Below, in pieces: positions 8,614 to 22,376 of a DNA stretch of 64,000 bases. Position 1 is the first letter of the stretch. Each line of letters starts with the position of its first letter. The translations under genes were made by a program, and so were the position numbers. The DNA is from Nemertoderma westbladi. Taxonomy: Eukaryota; Xenacoelomorpha; Nemertodermatida; Nemertodermatidae. The stretch is taken from NCBI GenBank assembly GCA_032718475.1, contig JAUCBJ010003088.1:1-64000 (forward strand), read 5' to 3'. The notes below the pieces were generated by a model. That model was not told the origin of the DNA, made no database searches, and worked only from the letters and a program-made list of their open reading frames with translations.

Positions 8614-9776
8614 TGTTATATTTGAATTCCACGTAAATGTATGGTATGTTTATTTACTACATTTATTTTCTCAATACATTTTATTGATAAGATACAAACA
8701 TCTAAAAATTATATTAAGTAGAGAATTTTGATTCAGATAAAGTTTAATCTTACTTAATCAGTCTTAATTTTATATTATAACTCGAAGTATCCGTTGTAGT
8801 ATGTCTTACCTATATCCTAATTATAAATATATTACTTGTGCAATATGTAAAAATAATTACGCCGTGTATATTTGTTGTCAGTCGTGAATTTGAGAAAATT
8901 CACTGGTGGTGGGTGTAAGCGCGTATTATTTACGTTATACTGTTTCGGGATAACATTATTGATGGCAGTTTAATCTAATTAGTATATTTACGTAAGTTAT
9001 CAAAATAGTTAATGTTATTAACCAAGTTTACAGTCTAACTTACTTTGTGGCTCGCCCCATAGGCAGGATCGTTATCTGCTTGCATTATTATACTGTATGT
9101 AGCCCATTGTATTATTGCAAATAGAACATATCATGTTCATTTACTAGACGTAAGATGGCGTATTGCTAGCTGATATATATAGGCATGACACAGCAGTGTT
9201 AGAACCATTATTACTACTATTATTATCATTGTTATCTGATATCTGACTTCCGGTGGCAGTGTGACATTCAGTATTTTGATGGTACCGGTAGCGGTAATAT
9301 GAATCCGTCAATGTATATGGAGTAGCCGGGCCTATTTCGGGCTGTTGGCCGGTTCAGTCTGGGATGTGATAGGGCTAGTTTGCGCTAGGGTTTCACGGGA
9401 TTATTTATATTGTGGGGGGCTTATTTTATATGGTACGGTATCAAAATTAAAAATACTATAATGTTCAATGTATTGTGGTAATTATTGTGATACGTAACAA
9501 AGCCCCACAGTTTTATTTAGTGCTATTGCAAATGATATTGCTAATGTTATTGCTATTGCTATAAATTACTATAAATTGCTGTACATCGTTTTATATTCGA
9601 GTAATAATTTCGTAATTGCATTTCAGTATTTGATTGACATGACATATTAAACGTAAAATAAATAAGAAAGTTTTGTATGAAACTTGAGCATTTCAAAAGC
9701 ATCTAACTCTCAATTAAAAGAGGGGAAAAACAAGGGGTTTTTATTCGATGTCCATGTGACGCCTTAACGCGCTCAC
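8614..9776. other. AT-rich spacer between minisatellite and satellite
   Basis: About 1.1 kb with no supported gene, tRNA or mobile-element domain on either strand. It contains low-complexity patches (ATT/ACT triplets near 9206-9232 and ATTGCT-like runs near 9520-9570). A segment at 9190-9207 resembles the start of the satellite monomer with two extra bases. The satellite starts abruptly at its right end. Confidence 0.6.
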
Positions 9777-11099
9777 ACAGCAGTTAGAACCAGTACTCCT
9801 ATATGGAGTCCATCATACAGCAGTTAGAACCAGTACTCCTATATGGAGTCCCATCATACAGCAGTTAGAACCAGTACTCCTATATGGAGCATCAATCAGC
9901 AGATAGAACCAGGAACCAGTACTCCTATATGGATTCCATCATACAGCAGTTAGAACCAGTACTCCTATATGGAGTCCATCAATCAGAAGTTAGAACCAGT
10001 ACTCCTATATGGATTCCATCAATCAGCAGTTAGAACCAGTACTCCTATATGGAGTCCATCATACAGCAGTTAGAACCAGTACACCTATATGGAGTCCATC
10101 ATACAGCAGTTAGAACCAGTACTCCTATATGGAGTCCATCATACAGCAGATAGACCCAGTACTCCTATATGGAGTCCATCAATCATAAGTTAGAACCAGT
10201 ACTCCTATATGGAGTCCATCATACAGCAGTTAGAATCAGTACTCCTCAATCAGCAGTTAGAACCAGTACTCCTTTATGGAGTCCATCAATCAGAAGTTAG
10301 AACCAGTACTCCTATATGGAGTCCATCAATCAGAAGTTAGAATCAGTACTCCTCAATCAGCAGTTAGAACCAGTACTCCTTTATGGAGTCCATCAATCAG
10401 AAGTTAGAACCAGTACTCCTATATGGAGTCCATCATACAGCAGTTAGAATCAGTACTCCTCAATCAGCAGTTAGAACCAGTACTCCTTTATGGAGTCCAT
10501 CAATCAGAAGTTAGAACCAGTACTCCTATATGGAGTCCATCATACAGCAGTTAGAACCAGTACTCCTATATGGAGTCCATCATACAGCAGTTAGAACCAG
10601 TACTCCTATATGGAGTCCATCATACAGCAGTTAGACCCAGTACTCCTATATGGAGTCCATCAATCATAAGTTAGAACCAGTACTCCTATATGGAGTCCAT
10701 CATACAGCAGTTAGAACCAGTACTCCTATATGGAGTCCATCATACAGCTGTTAGAACCAGTACTCCTATATGGAGTCCATCATACAGCAGTTAGAACCAG
10801 TACTCCTATATGGAGTCCATCATACAGCAGTTAGAACCAGTACTCCTATATGGAGTCCATCATACAGAAGTTAGAACTAGTACTCCTATATGGAGTCCAT
10901 CATACAGCAGTTAGAACCAGTACTCCTATATGGAGTCTATCATACAGCAGTTAGAACCAGTACTCCTATATGGAGTCCATCAATCATAAGTTAGAACCAG
11001 TACTCCTATATGGAGTCCATCATACAGCAGTTAGAACCAGTACTCCTATATGGAGTCCATCATACAGCTGTTAGAACCAGTACTCCTATATGGAGTCCA

Positions 11100-14000
11100 T
11101 CATACAGCAGTTAGAACCAGTACTCCTATATGGAGTCCATCATACAGCCTATATGGAGTCCATCAATCAGAAGTTAGAACCAGTACTCCTATATGGAGTC
11201 CATCAATCAGAATCAGAAGTTAGAACCAGTACTCCTATATGGAGTCCATCATACAGCAGTTAGAACCAGTACTCCTATATGGAGTCCATCAATCATAAGT
11301 TAGAACCAGTACTCCTATATGGAGTCCATCATACAGCAGTTAGAACCAGTACTCATATATGGAGTCCATCATACAGAAGTTAGAACCAGTACTCCTATAT
11401 GGAGTCCATCATACAAAAGTTAGAACCAGTACTCCTATATGGAGTCCATCATACAGCAGTTAGAATCAGTACTCCTATATGGAGTCCATCATACAAAAGT
11501 TAGAACCAGTACTCCTATATGGAGTCCATCAATCATAAGTTAGAACCAGTACTCCTATATGGAGTCCATCAATCATAAGTTAGAACCAGTACTCCTATAT
11601 GGAGTCCATCATACAGCAGTTAGAACCAGTACTCCTATATGGAGTCCATCATACAGAAGTTAGAACCAGTACTCCTATATGGAGTCCATCATACAGCAGT
11701 TAGAACCAGTACTCCTATATGGAGTCCATCAATCAGAAGTTAGAACCAGTACTCCTATATGGAGTCCATCATACAGCAGTTAGAACCAGTACTCCTATAT
11801 GGAGTCCATCATACAGCTGTTAGAACCAGTACTCCTATATGGAGTCCATCATACAGCAGTTAGAACCAGTACTCCTATATGGAGTCCATCATACAGCAGT
11901 TAGAACCAGTACTCCTATATGGAGTCCATCATACAGAAGTTAGAACTAGTACTCCTATATGGAGTCCATCATACAGCAGTTAGAACCAGTACTCCTATAT
12001 GGAGTCTATCATACAGCAGTTAGAACCAGTACTCCTATATGGAGTCCATCATACAGCTGTTAGAACCAGTACTCCTATATGGAGTCCATCATACAGCTGT
12101 TAGAACCAGTACTCCTATATGGAGTCCATCATACAGCAGTTAGAATCAGTACTCCTATATGGAGTCCATCATACAACTCCTATATGGAGTCCATCATACA
12201 GCAGTTAGAATCAGTACTCCTATATGGAGTCCATCATACAGCAGTTAGAACCAGTACTCCTATATGGAGTCCATCATGCAGCAGTTAGAACCAGTACTCC
12301 TATATGGAGTCCATCATACAGCAGTTAGAACCAGTACTCCTATATGGAGTCCATCATGCAGCAGTTAGAACCAGTACTCCTATATGGAGTCCATCATACA
12401 GCAGTTAGAACCAGTACTCCTATATGGAGTCCATCATACAGCAGTTTGAATCAGTACTCCTATATGGAGTTCATCAATCAGCAGTTAGAACCAGTACTCC
12501 TATATGGAGTCTATCAATCAGAAGTTAGAACCAGTACTCCTTTATGGAGTCCATCATACAGTAATTAGAACCAGTACTCCTCAATCAGCAGTTAGAACCA
12601 GTACTCCTTTATGGAGTCCATCAATCAGAAGTTAGAACCAGTACTCCTATATGGAGTCCATCATACAGCAGTTAGAACCAGTACTCCTATATGGAGTCCA
12701 TCATACAGCAGTTAGAATCAGTACTCCTATATGGAGTTCATCAATCAGCAGTTAGAACCAGTACTCCTATATGGAGTCTATCAATCAGAAGTTAGAACCA
12801 GTACTCCTTTATGGAGTCCATCATACAGTAATTAGAACCAGTACTCCTCAATCAGCAGTTAGAACCAGTACTCCTTTATGGAGTCCATCAATCAGAAGTT
12901 AGAACCAGTACTCCTATATGGAGTCCATCAATCAGAAGTTAGAACCAGTACTCCTATATGGAGTCCATCAATCAGAAGTTAGAACCAGTACTCCTATATG
13001 GAGTCCATCATACAGCAGTTAGAACCAGTACTCCTATATGGAGTCCATCAATCAGAATCAGAAGTTAGAACCAGTACTCCTATATGGAGTCCATCATACA
13101 GCAGTTAGAACAAGTACTCCTATATGGAGTCCATCATACAGCAGTTAGAACCAGTACTCCTATATGGAGTCCATCATACAGCAGTTAGAACCAGTACTCC
13201 TATATGGAGTCCCATCATACAGCAGTTAGAACCAGTACTCCTATATGGAGCATTAATCAGCAGATAGAACCAGGAACCAGTACTCCTATATGGATTCCAT
13301 CATACAGAAGTTAGAACCAGTACTCCTATATGGAGTCCATCAATCAGAAGTTAGAACCAGTACTCCTATATGGATTCCATCAATCAGCAGTTAGAACCAG
13401 TACTCCTATATGGAGTCCATCATACAGCAGTTAGAACCAGTACTCCTATATGGAGTCCATCATACAGCAGTTAGAACCAGTACTCCTGTATGGAGTCCAT
13501 CATACAGCAGTTAGACCCAGTACTCCTATATGGAGTCCATCAATCATAAGTTAGAACCAGTACTCCTATATGGAGTCCATCATACAGCAGTTAGAACCAG
13601 TACTCCTATATGGAGTCCATCATACAGCAGTTAGAACCAGTACTCCTATATGGAGTCCATCATACAGCAGTTAGACCCAGTACTCCTATATGGAGTCCAT
13701 CAATCATAAGTTAGAACCAGTACTCCTATATGGAGTCCATCATACAGCTGTTAGAACCAGTACTCCTATATGGAGTCCATCATACAGCAGTTAGAACCAG
13801 TACTCCTATATGGAGTCCATCATACAGCAGTTAGAACCAGTACTCCTATATGGAGTCCATCATACAGAAGTTAGAACTAGTACTCCTATATGGAGTCCAT
13901 CATACAGCAGTTAGAACCAGTACTCCTATATGGAGTCTATCATACAGCAGTTAGAACCAGTACTCCTATATGGAGTCCATCAATCATAAGTTAGAACCAG

Positions 14001-14165
14001 TACTCCTATATGGAGTCCATCATACAGCAGTTAGAACCAGTACTCCTATATGGAGTCCATCATACAGCTGTTAGAACCAGTACTCCTATATGGAGTCCAT
14101 CATACAGCTGTTAGAACCAGTACTCCTATATGGAGTCCATCATACAGCAGTTAGAACCAGTACTC
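11100..14165. repeat. 3-kb duplicated satellite segment, copy 1
   Basis: The order of monomer variants from about 11100 to 14165 recurs at about 22377-25442 with a constant offset of 11,277 bp and only a few base differences (for example TTTGAATC versus TTAGAATC near 12445, and CTGTATGG versus CTATATGG near 13490). The two copies diverge sharply at the right end, where one continues with TTTATGG and the other with GGAGCATC. Confidence 0.85.
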
Positions 14166-17100
14166 CTTTATGGAGTCCATCATACAGTAATTAGAACCAG
14201 TACTCCTCAATCAGCAGTTAGAACCAGTACTCCTTTATGGAGTCCATCAATCAGAAGTTAGAACCAGTACTCCTATATGGAGTCCATCAATCAGAAGTTA
14301 GAACCAGTACTCCTATATGGAGTCCATCAATCAGAAGTTAGAACCAGTACTCCTATATGGAGTCCATCATACAGCAGTTAGAACCAGTACTCCTATATGG
14401 AGTCCATCAATCAGCAGATAGAACCAGGAACCAGTATTCCTATATGGATTCCATCATACACCAGTTAGAATCAGTACTCCTATATGGAGTCCATCATACA
14501 ACTCCTATATGGAGTCCATCATACAGCAGTTAGAATCAGTACTCCTATATGGAGTCCATCATACAGCAGTTAGAACCAGTACTCCTATATGGAGTCCATC
14601 ATGCAGCAGTTAGAACCAGTACTCCTATATGGAGTCCATCATACAGCAGTTAGAACCAGTACTCCTATATGGAGTCCATCATACAGCAGTTAGAATCAGT
14701 ACTCCTATATGGAGTTCATCAATCAGCAGTTAGAACCAGTACTCCTATATGGAGTCTATCAATCAGAAGTTAGAACCAGTACTCCTTTATGGAGTCCATC
14801 ATACAGTAATTAGAACCAGTACTCCTCAATCAGCAGTTAGAACCAGTACTCCTCAATCAGCAGTTAGAACCAGTACTCCTTTATGGAGTCCATCAATCAG
14901 AAGTTAGAACCAGTACTCCTATATGGAGTCCATCATACAGCAGTTAGAACCAGTACTCCTATATGGAGTCCATCATACAGCAGTTAGAATCAGTACTCCT
15001 ATATGGAGTTCATCAATCAGCAGTTAGAACCAGTACTCCTATATGGAGTCTATCAATCAGAAGTTAGAACCAGTACTCCTTTATGGAGTCCATCATACAG
15101 TAATTAGAACCAGTACTCCTCAATCAGCAGTTAGAACCAGTACTCCTTTATGGAGTCCATCAATCAGAAGTTAGAACCAGTACTCCTATATGGAGTCCAT
15201 CAATCAGAAGTTAGAACCAGTACTCCTATATGGAGTCCATCAATCAGAAGTTAGAACCAGTACTCCTATATGGAGTCCATCATACAGCAGTTAGAACCAG
15301 TACTCCTATATGGAGTCCATCATACAGCAGTTAGAATCAGTACTCCTATATGGAGTTCATCAATCAGCAGTTAGAACCAGTACTCCTATATGGAGTCTAT
15401 CAATCAGAAGTTAGAACCAGTACTCCTTTATGGAGTCCATCATACAGTAATTAGAACCAGTACTCCTCAATCAGCAGTTAGAACCAGTACTCCTTTATGG
15501 AGTCCATCAATCAGAAGTTAGAACCAGTACTCCTATATGGAGTCCATCAATCAGAAGTTAGAACCAGTACTCCTATATGGAGTCCATCAATCAGAAGTTA
15601 GAACCAGTACTCCTATATGGAGTCCATCATACAGCAGTTAGAACCAGTACTCCTATATGGAGTCCATCAATCAGAATCAGAAGTTAGAACCAGTACTCCT
15701 ATATGGAGTCCATCATACAGCAGTTAGAACAAGTACTCCTATATGGAGTCCATCATACAGCAGTTAGAACCAGTACTCCTATATGGAGTCCATCATACAG
15801 CAGTTAGAACCAGTACTCCTATATGGAGTCCCATCATACAGCAGTTAGAACCAGTACTCCTATATGGAGCATTAATCAGCAGATAGAACCAGGAACCAGT
15901 ACTCCTATATGGATTCCATCATACAGAAGTTAGAACCAGTACTCCTATATGGAGTCCATCAATCAGAAGTTAGAACCAGTACTCCTATATGGATTCCATC
16001 AATCAGCAGTTAGAACCAGTACTCCTATATGGAGTCCATCATACAGCAGTTAGAACCAGTACTCCTATATGGAGTCCATCATACAGCAGTTAGAACCAGT
16101 ACTCCTGTATGGAGTCCATCATACAGCAGTTAGACCCAGTACTCCTATATGGAGTCCATCAATCATAAGTTAGAACCAGTACTCCTATATGGAGTCCATC
16201 ATACAGCAGTTAGAACCAGTACTCCTATATGGAGTCCATCATACAGCAGTTAGAACCAGTACTCCTATATGGAGTCCATCATACAGCAGTTAGACCCAGT
16301 ACTCCTATATGGAGTCCATCAATCATAAGTTAGAACCAGTACTCCTATATGGAGTCCATCATACAGCTGTTAGAACCAGTACTCCTATATGGAGTCCATC
16401 ATACAGCAGTTAGAACCAGTACTCCTATATGGAGTCCATCATACAGCAGTTAGAACCAGTACTCCTATATGGAGTCCATCATACAGAAGTTAGAACTAGT
16501 ACTCCTATATGGAGTCCATCATACAGCAGTTAGAACCAGTACTCCTATATGGAGTCTATCATACAGCAGTTAGAACCAGTACTCCTATATGGAGTCCATC
16601 AATCATAAGTTAGAACCAGTACTCCTATATGGAGTCCATCATACAGCAGTTAGAACCAGTACTCCTATATGGAGTCCATCATACAGCTGTTAGAACCAGT
16701 ACTCCTATATGGAGTCCATCATACAGCTGTTAGAACCAGTACTCCTATATGGAGTCCATCATACAGCAGTTAGAACCAGTACTCCTTTATGGAGTCCATC
16801 ATACAGTAATTAGAACCAGTACTCCTCAATCAGCAGTTAGAACCAGTACTCCTTTATGGAGTCCATCAATCAGAAGTTAGAACCAGTACTCCTATATGGA
16901 GTCCATCAATCAGAAGTTAGAACCAGTACTCCTATATGGAGTCCATCAATCAGAAGTTAGAACCAGTACTCCTATATGGAGTCCATCATACAGCAGTTAG
17001 AACCAGTACTCCTATATGGAGTCCATCAATCAGCAGATAGAACCAGGAACCAGTATTCCTATATGGATTCCATCATACACCAGTTAGAATCAGTACTCCT

Positions 17101-18001
17101 ATATGGAGTCCATCATACAACTCCTATATGGAGTCCATCATACAGCAGTTAGAATCAGTACTCCTATATGGAGTCCATCATACAGCAGTTAGAACCAGTA
17201 CTCCTATATGGAGTCCATCATGCAGCAGTTAGAACCAGTACTCCTATATGGAGTCCATCATACAGCAGTTAGAACCAGTACTCCTATATGGAGTCCATCA
17301 TACAGCAGTTAGAATCAGTACTCCTATATGGAGTTCATCAATCAGCAGTTAGAACCAGTACTCCTATATGGAGTCTATCAATCAGAAGTTAGAACCAGTA
17401 CTCCTTTATGGAGTCCATCATACAGTAATTAGAACCAGTACTCCTCAATCAGCAGTTAGAACCAGTACTCCTCAATCAGCAGTTAGAACCAGTACTCCTT
17501 TATGGAGTCCATCAATCAGAAGTTAGAACCAGTACTCCTATATGGAGTCCATCATACAGCAGTTAGAACCAGTACTCCTATATGGAGTCCATCATACAGC
17601 AGTTAGAATCAGTACTCCTATATGGAGTTCATCAATCATCAGTTAGAACCAGTACTCCTATATGGAGTCTATCAATCAGAAGTTAGAACCAGTACTCCTT
17701 TATGGAGTCCATCATACAGTAATTAGAACCAGTACTCCTCAATCAGCAGTTAGAACCAGTACTCCTTTATGGAGTCCATCAATCAGAAGTTAGAACCAGT
17801 ACTCCTATATGGAGTCCATCAATCAGAAGTTAGAACCAGTACTCCTATATGGAGTCCATCAATCAGAAGTTAGAACCAGTACTCCTATATGGAGTCCATC
17901 ATACAGCAGTTAGAACCAGTACTCCTATATGGAGTCCATCAATCAGAATCAGAAGTTAGAACCAGTACTCCTATATGGAGTCCATCATACAGCAGTTAGA
18001 A
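13111..18001. repeat. Two adjacent higher-order repeat units (2,619 and 2,272 bp)
   Basis: Using the rare variant AACAAGTACTCC as a marker (13111, 15730, 18002), two successive units share the same ordered variants. These include a CTGTATGG monomer, a CATACACCAG variant and a double 27-bp monomer. They differ mainly by one extra 347-bp internal block in the first unit. Confidence 0.85.
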
Positions 18002-21000
18002 CAAGTACTCCTATATGGAGTCCATCATACAGCAGTTAGAACCAGTACTCCTATATGGAGTCCATCATACAGCAGTTAGAACCAGTACTCCTATATGGAG
18101 TCCCATCATACAGCAGTTAGAACCAGTACTCCTATATGGAGCATCAATCAGCAGATAGAACCAGGAACCAGTACTCCTATATGGATTCCATCATACAGCA
18201 GTTAGAACCAGTACTCCTATATGGAGTCCATCAATCAGAAGTTAGAACCAGTACTCCTATATGGATTCCATCAATCAGCAGTTAGAACCAGTACTCCTAT
18301 ATGGAGTCCATCATACAGCAGTTAGAACCAGTACTCCTATATGGAGTCCATCATACAGCAGTTAGAACCAGTACTCCTATATGGAGTCCATCATACAGCA
18401 GTTAGACCCAGTACTCCTATATGGAGTCCATCAATCATAAGTTAGAACCAGTACTCCTATATGGAGTCCATCATACAGCAGTTAGAACCAGTACTCCTAT
18501 ATGGAGTCCATCATACAGCAGTTAGAACCAGTACTCCTATATGGAGTCCATCATACAGCAGTTAGACCCAGTACTCCTATATGGAGTCCATCAATCATAA
18601 GTTAGAACCAGTACTCCTATATGGAGTCCATCATACAGCTGTTAGAACCAGTACTCCTATATGGAGTCCATCATACAGCAGTTAGAACCAGTACTCCTAT
18701 ATGGAGTCCATCATACAGCAGTTAGAACCAGTACTCCTATATGGAGTCCATCATACAGAAGTTAGAACTAGTACTCCTATATGGAGTCCATCATACAGCA
18801 GTTAGAACCAGTACTCCTATATGGAGTCTATCATACAGCAGTTAGAACCAGTACTCCTATATGGAGTCCATCAATCATAAGTTAGAACCAGTACTCCTAT
18901 ATGGAGTCCATCATACAGCAGTTAGAACCAGTACTCCTATATGGAGTCCATCATACAGCTGTTAGAACCAGTACTCCTATATGGAGTCCATCATACAGCT
19001 GTTAGAACCAGTACTCCTATATGGAGTCCATCATACAGCAGTTAGAACCAGTACTCCTATATGGAGCATCAATCAGCAGATAGAACCAGGAACCAGTATT
19101 CCTATATGGATTCCATCATACAGCAGTTAGAATCAGTACTCCTATATGGAGTCCATCATACAACTCCTATATGGAGTCCATCATACAGCAGTTAGAATCA
19201 GTACTCCTATATGGAGTCCATCATACAGCAGTTAGAACCAGTACTCCTATATGGAGTCCACCATGCAGCAGTTAGAACCAGTACTCCTATATGGAGTCCA
19301 TCATACAGCAGTTAGAACCAGTACTCCTATATGGAGTCCATCATACAGCAGTTAGAATCAGTACTCCTATATGGAGTTCATCAATCAGCAGTTAGAACCA
19401 GTACTCCTATATGGAGTCTATCAATCAGAAGTTAGAACCAGTACTCCTTTATGGAGTCCATCATACAGTAATTAGAACCAGTACTCCTCAATCAGCAGTT
19501 AGAACCAGTACTCCTTTATGGAGTCCATCAATCAGAAGTTAGAACCAGTACTCCTATATGGAGTCCATCATACAGCAGTTAGAACCAGTACTCCTATATG
19601 GAGTCCATCATACAGCAGTTAGAATCAGTACTCCTATATGGAGTTCATCAATCAGCAGTTAGAACCAGTACTCCTATATGGAGTCTATCAATCAGAAGTT
19701 AGAACCAGTACTCCTTTATGGAGTCCATCATACAGTAATTAGAACCAGTACTCCTCAATCAGCAGTTAGAACCAGTACTCCTTTATGGAGTCCATCAATC
19801 AGAAGTTAGAACCAGTACTCCTATATGGAGTCCATCAATCAGAAGTTAGAACCAGTACTCCTATATGGAGTCCATCAATCAGAAGTTAGAACCAGTACTC
19901 CTATATGGAGTCCATCATACAGCAGTTAGAACCAGTACTCCTATATGGAGTCCATCAATCAGAATCAGAAGTTAGAACCAGTACTCCTCAATCAGCAGTT
20001 AGAACCAGTACTCCTTTATGGAGTCCATCAATCAGAAGTTAGAACCAGTACTCCTATATGGAGTCCATCATACAGCAGTTAGAACCAGTACTCCTATATG
20101 GAGTCCATCATACAGCAGTTAGAACCAGTACTCCTATATGGAGTCCATCATACAGCAGTTAGAACCAGTACTCCTATATGGAGTCCATCATACAGAAGTT
20201 AGAACCAGTACTCCTATATGGAGTCCATCATACAGCAGTTAGAACCAGTACTCCTATATGGAGTCCATCATACAGCAGTTAGAACCAGTACTCCTATATG
20301 GAGTCCATCAATCAGAAGTTAGAACCAGTACTCCTATATGGAGTCCATCATACAGCAGTTAGAACCAGTACTCCTATATGGAGTCCATCATACAGCTGTT
20401 AGAACCAGTACTCCTATATGGAGTCCATCATACAGCTGTTAGAACCAGTACTCCTATATGGAGTCCATCATACAGCAGTTAGAACCAGTACTCCTATATG
20501 GAGCATCAATCAGCAGATAGAACCAGGAACCAGTATTCCTATATGGATTCCATCATACAGCAGTTAGAATCAGTACTCCTATATGGAGTCCATCATACAA
20601 CTCCTATATGGAGTCCATCATACAGCAGTTAGAATCAGTACTCCTATATGGAGTCCATCATACAGCAGTTAGAACCAGTACTCCTATATGGAGTCCATCA
20701 TGCAGCAGTTAGAACCAGTACTCCTATATGGAGTCCATCATACAGCAGTTAGAATCAGTACTCCTATATGGAGTTCATCAATCAGCAGTTAGAACCAGTA
20801 CTCCTATATGGAGTCTATCAATCAGAAGTTAGAACCAGTACTCCTTTATGGAGTCCATCATACAGTAATTAGAACCAGTACTCCTCAATCAGCAGTTAGA
20901 ACCAGTACTCCTTTATGGAGTCCATCAATCAGAAGTTAGAACCAGTACTCCTATATGGAGTCCATCATACAGCAGTTAGAACCAGTACTCCTATATGGAG

Positions 21001-22376
21001 TCCATCATACAGCAGTTAGAATCAGTACTCCTATATGGAGTTCATCAATCAGCAGTTAGAACCAGTACTCCTATATGGAGTCTATCAATCAGAAGTTAGA
21101 ACCAGTACTCCTTTATGGAGTCCATCATACAGTAATTAGAACCAGTACTCCTCAATCAGCAGTTAGAACCAGTACTCCTTTATGGAGTCCATTAATCAGA
21201 AGTTAGAACCAGTACTCCTATATGGAGTCCATCAATCATAAGTTAGAACCAGTACTCCTATATGGAGTCCATCATACAGCAGTTAGAACCACTACTCATA
21301 TATGGAGTCCATCATACAGAAGTTAGAACCAGTACTCCTATATGGAGTCCATCATACAAAAGTTAGAACCAGTACTCCTATATGGAGTCCATCATACAGC
21401 AGTTAGAATCAGTACTCCTATATGGAGTCCATCATACAAAAGTTAGAACCAGTACTCCTATATGGAGTCCATCAATCATAAGTTAGAACCAGTACTCCTA
21501 TATGGAGTCCATCAATCATAAGTTAGAACCAGTACTCCTATATGGAGTCCATCATACAGCAGTTAGAACCAGTACTCCTATATGGAGTCCATCATACAGA
21601 AGTTAGAACCAGTACTCCTATATGGAGTCCATCATACAGCAGTTAGAACCAGTACTCCTATATGGAGTCCATCAATCAGAAGTTAGAACCAGTACTCCTA
21701 TATGGAGTCCATCATACAGCAGTTAGAACCAGTACTCCTATATGGAGTCCATCATACAGCTGTTAGAACCAGTACTCCTATATGGAGTCCATCATACAGC
21801 AGTTAGAACCAGTACTCCTATATGGAGTCCATCATACAGCAGTTAGAACCAGTACTCCTATATGGAGTCCATCATACAGAAGTTAGAACTAGTACTCCTA
21901 TATGGAGTCCATCATACAGCAGTTAGAACCAGTACTCCTATATGGAGTCTATCATACAGCAGTTAGAACCAGTACTCCTATATGGAGTCCATCAATCATA
22001 AGTTAGAACCAGTACTCCTATATGGAGTCCATCATACAGCAGTTAGAACCAGTACTCCTATATGGAGTCCATCATACAGCTGTTAGAACCAGTACTCCTA
22101 TATGGAGTCCATCATACAGCAGTTAGAACCAGTACTCCTATATGGAGTCCATCATACAGCAGTTAGAACCAGTACTCCTATATGGAGTCCATCATACAGA
22201 AGTTAGAACTAGTACTCCTATATGGAGTCCATCATACAGCAGTTAGAACCAGTACTCCTATATGGAGTCTATCATACAGCAGTTAGAACCAGTACTCCTA
22301 TATGGAGTCCATCAATCATAAGTTAGAACCAGTACTCCTATAAGAAGTTAGAACTAGTACTCCTATATGGAGTCCA

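Noticed and set aside
9206-9232. ATT/ACT triplet run as a microsatellite of interest
   Set aside because: Too short and imperfect to be more than ordinary low-complexity sequence in AT-rich DNA.
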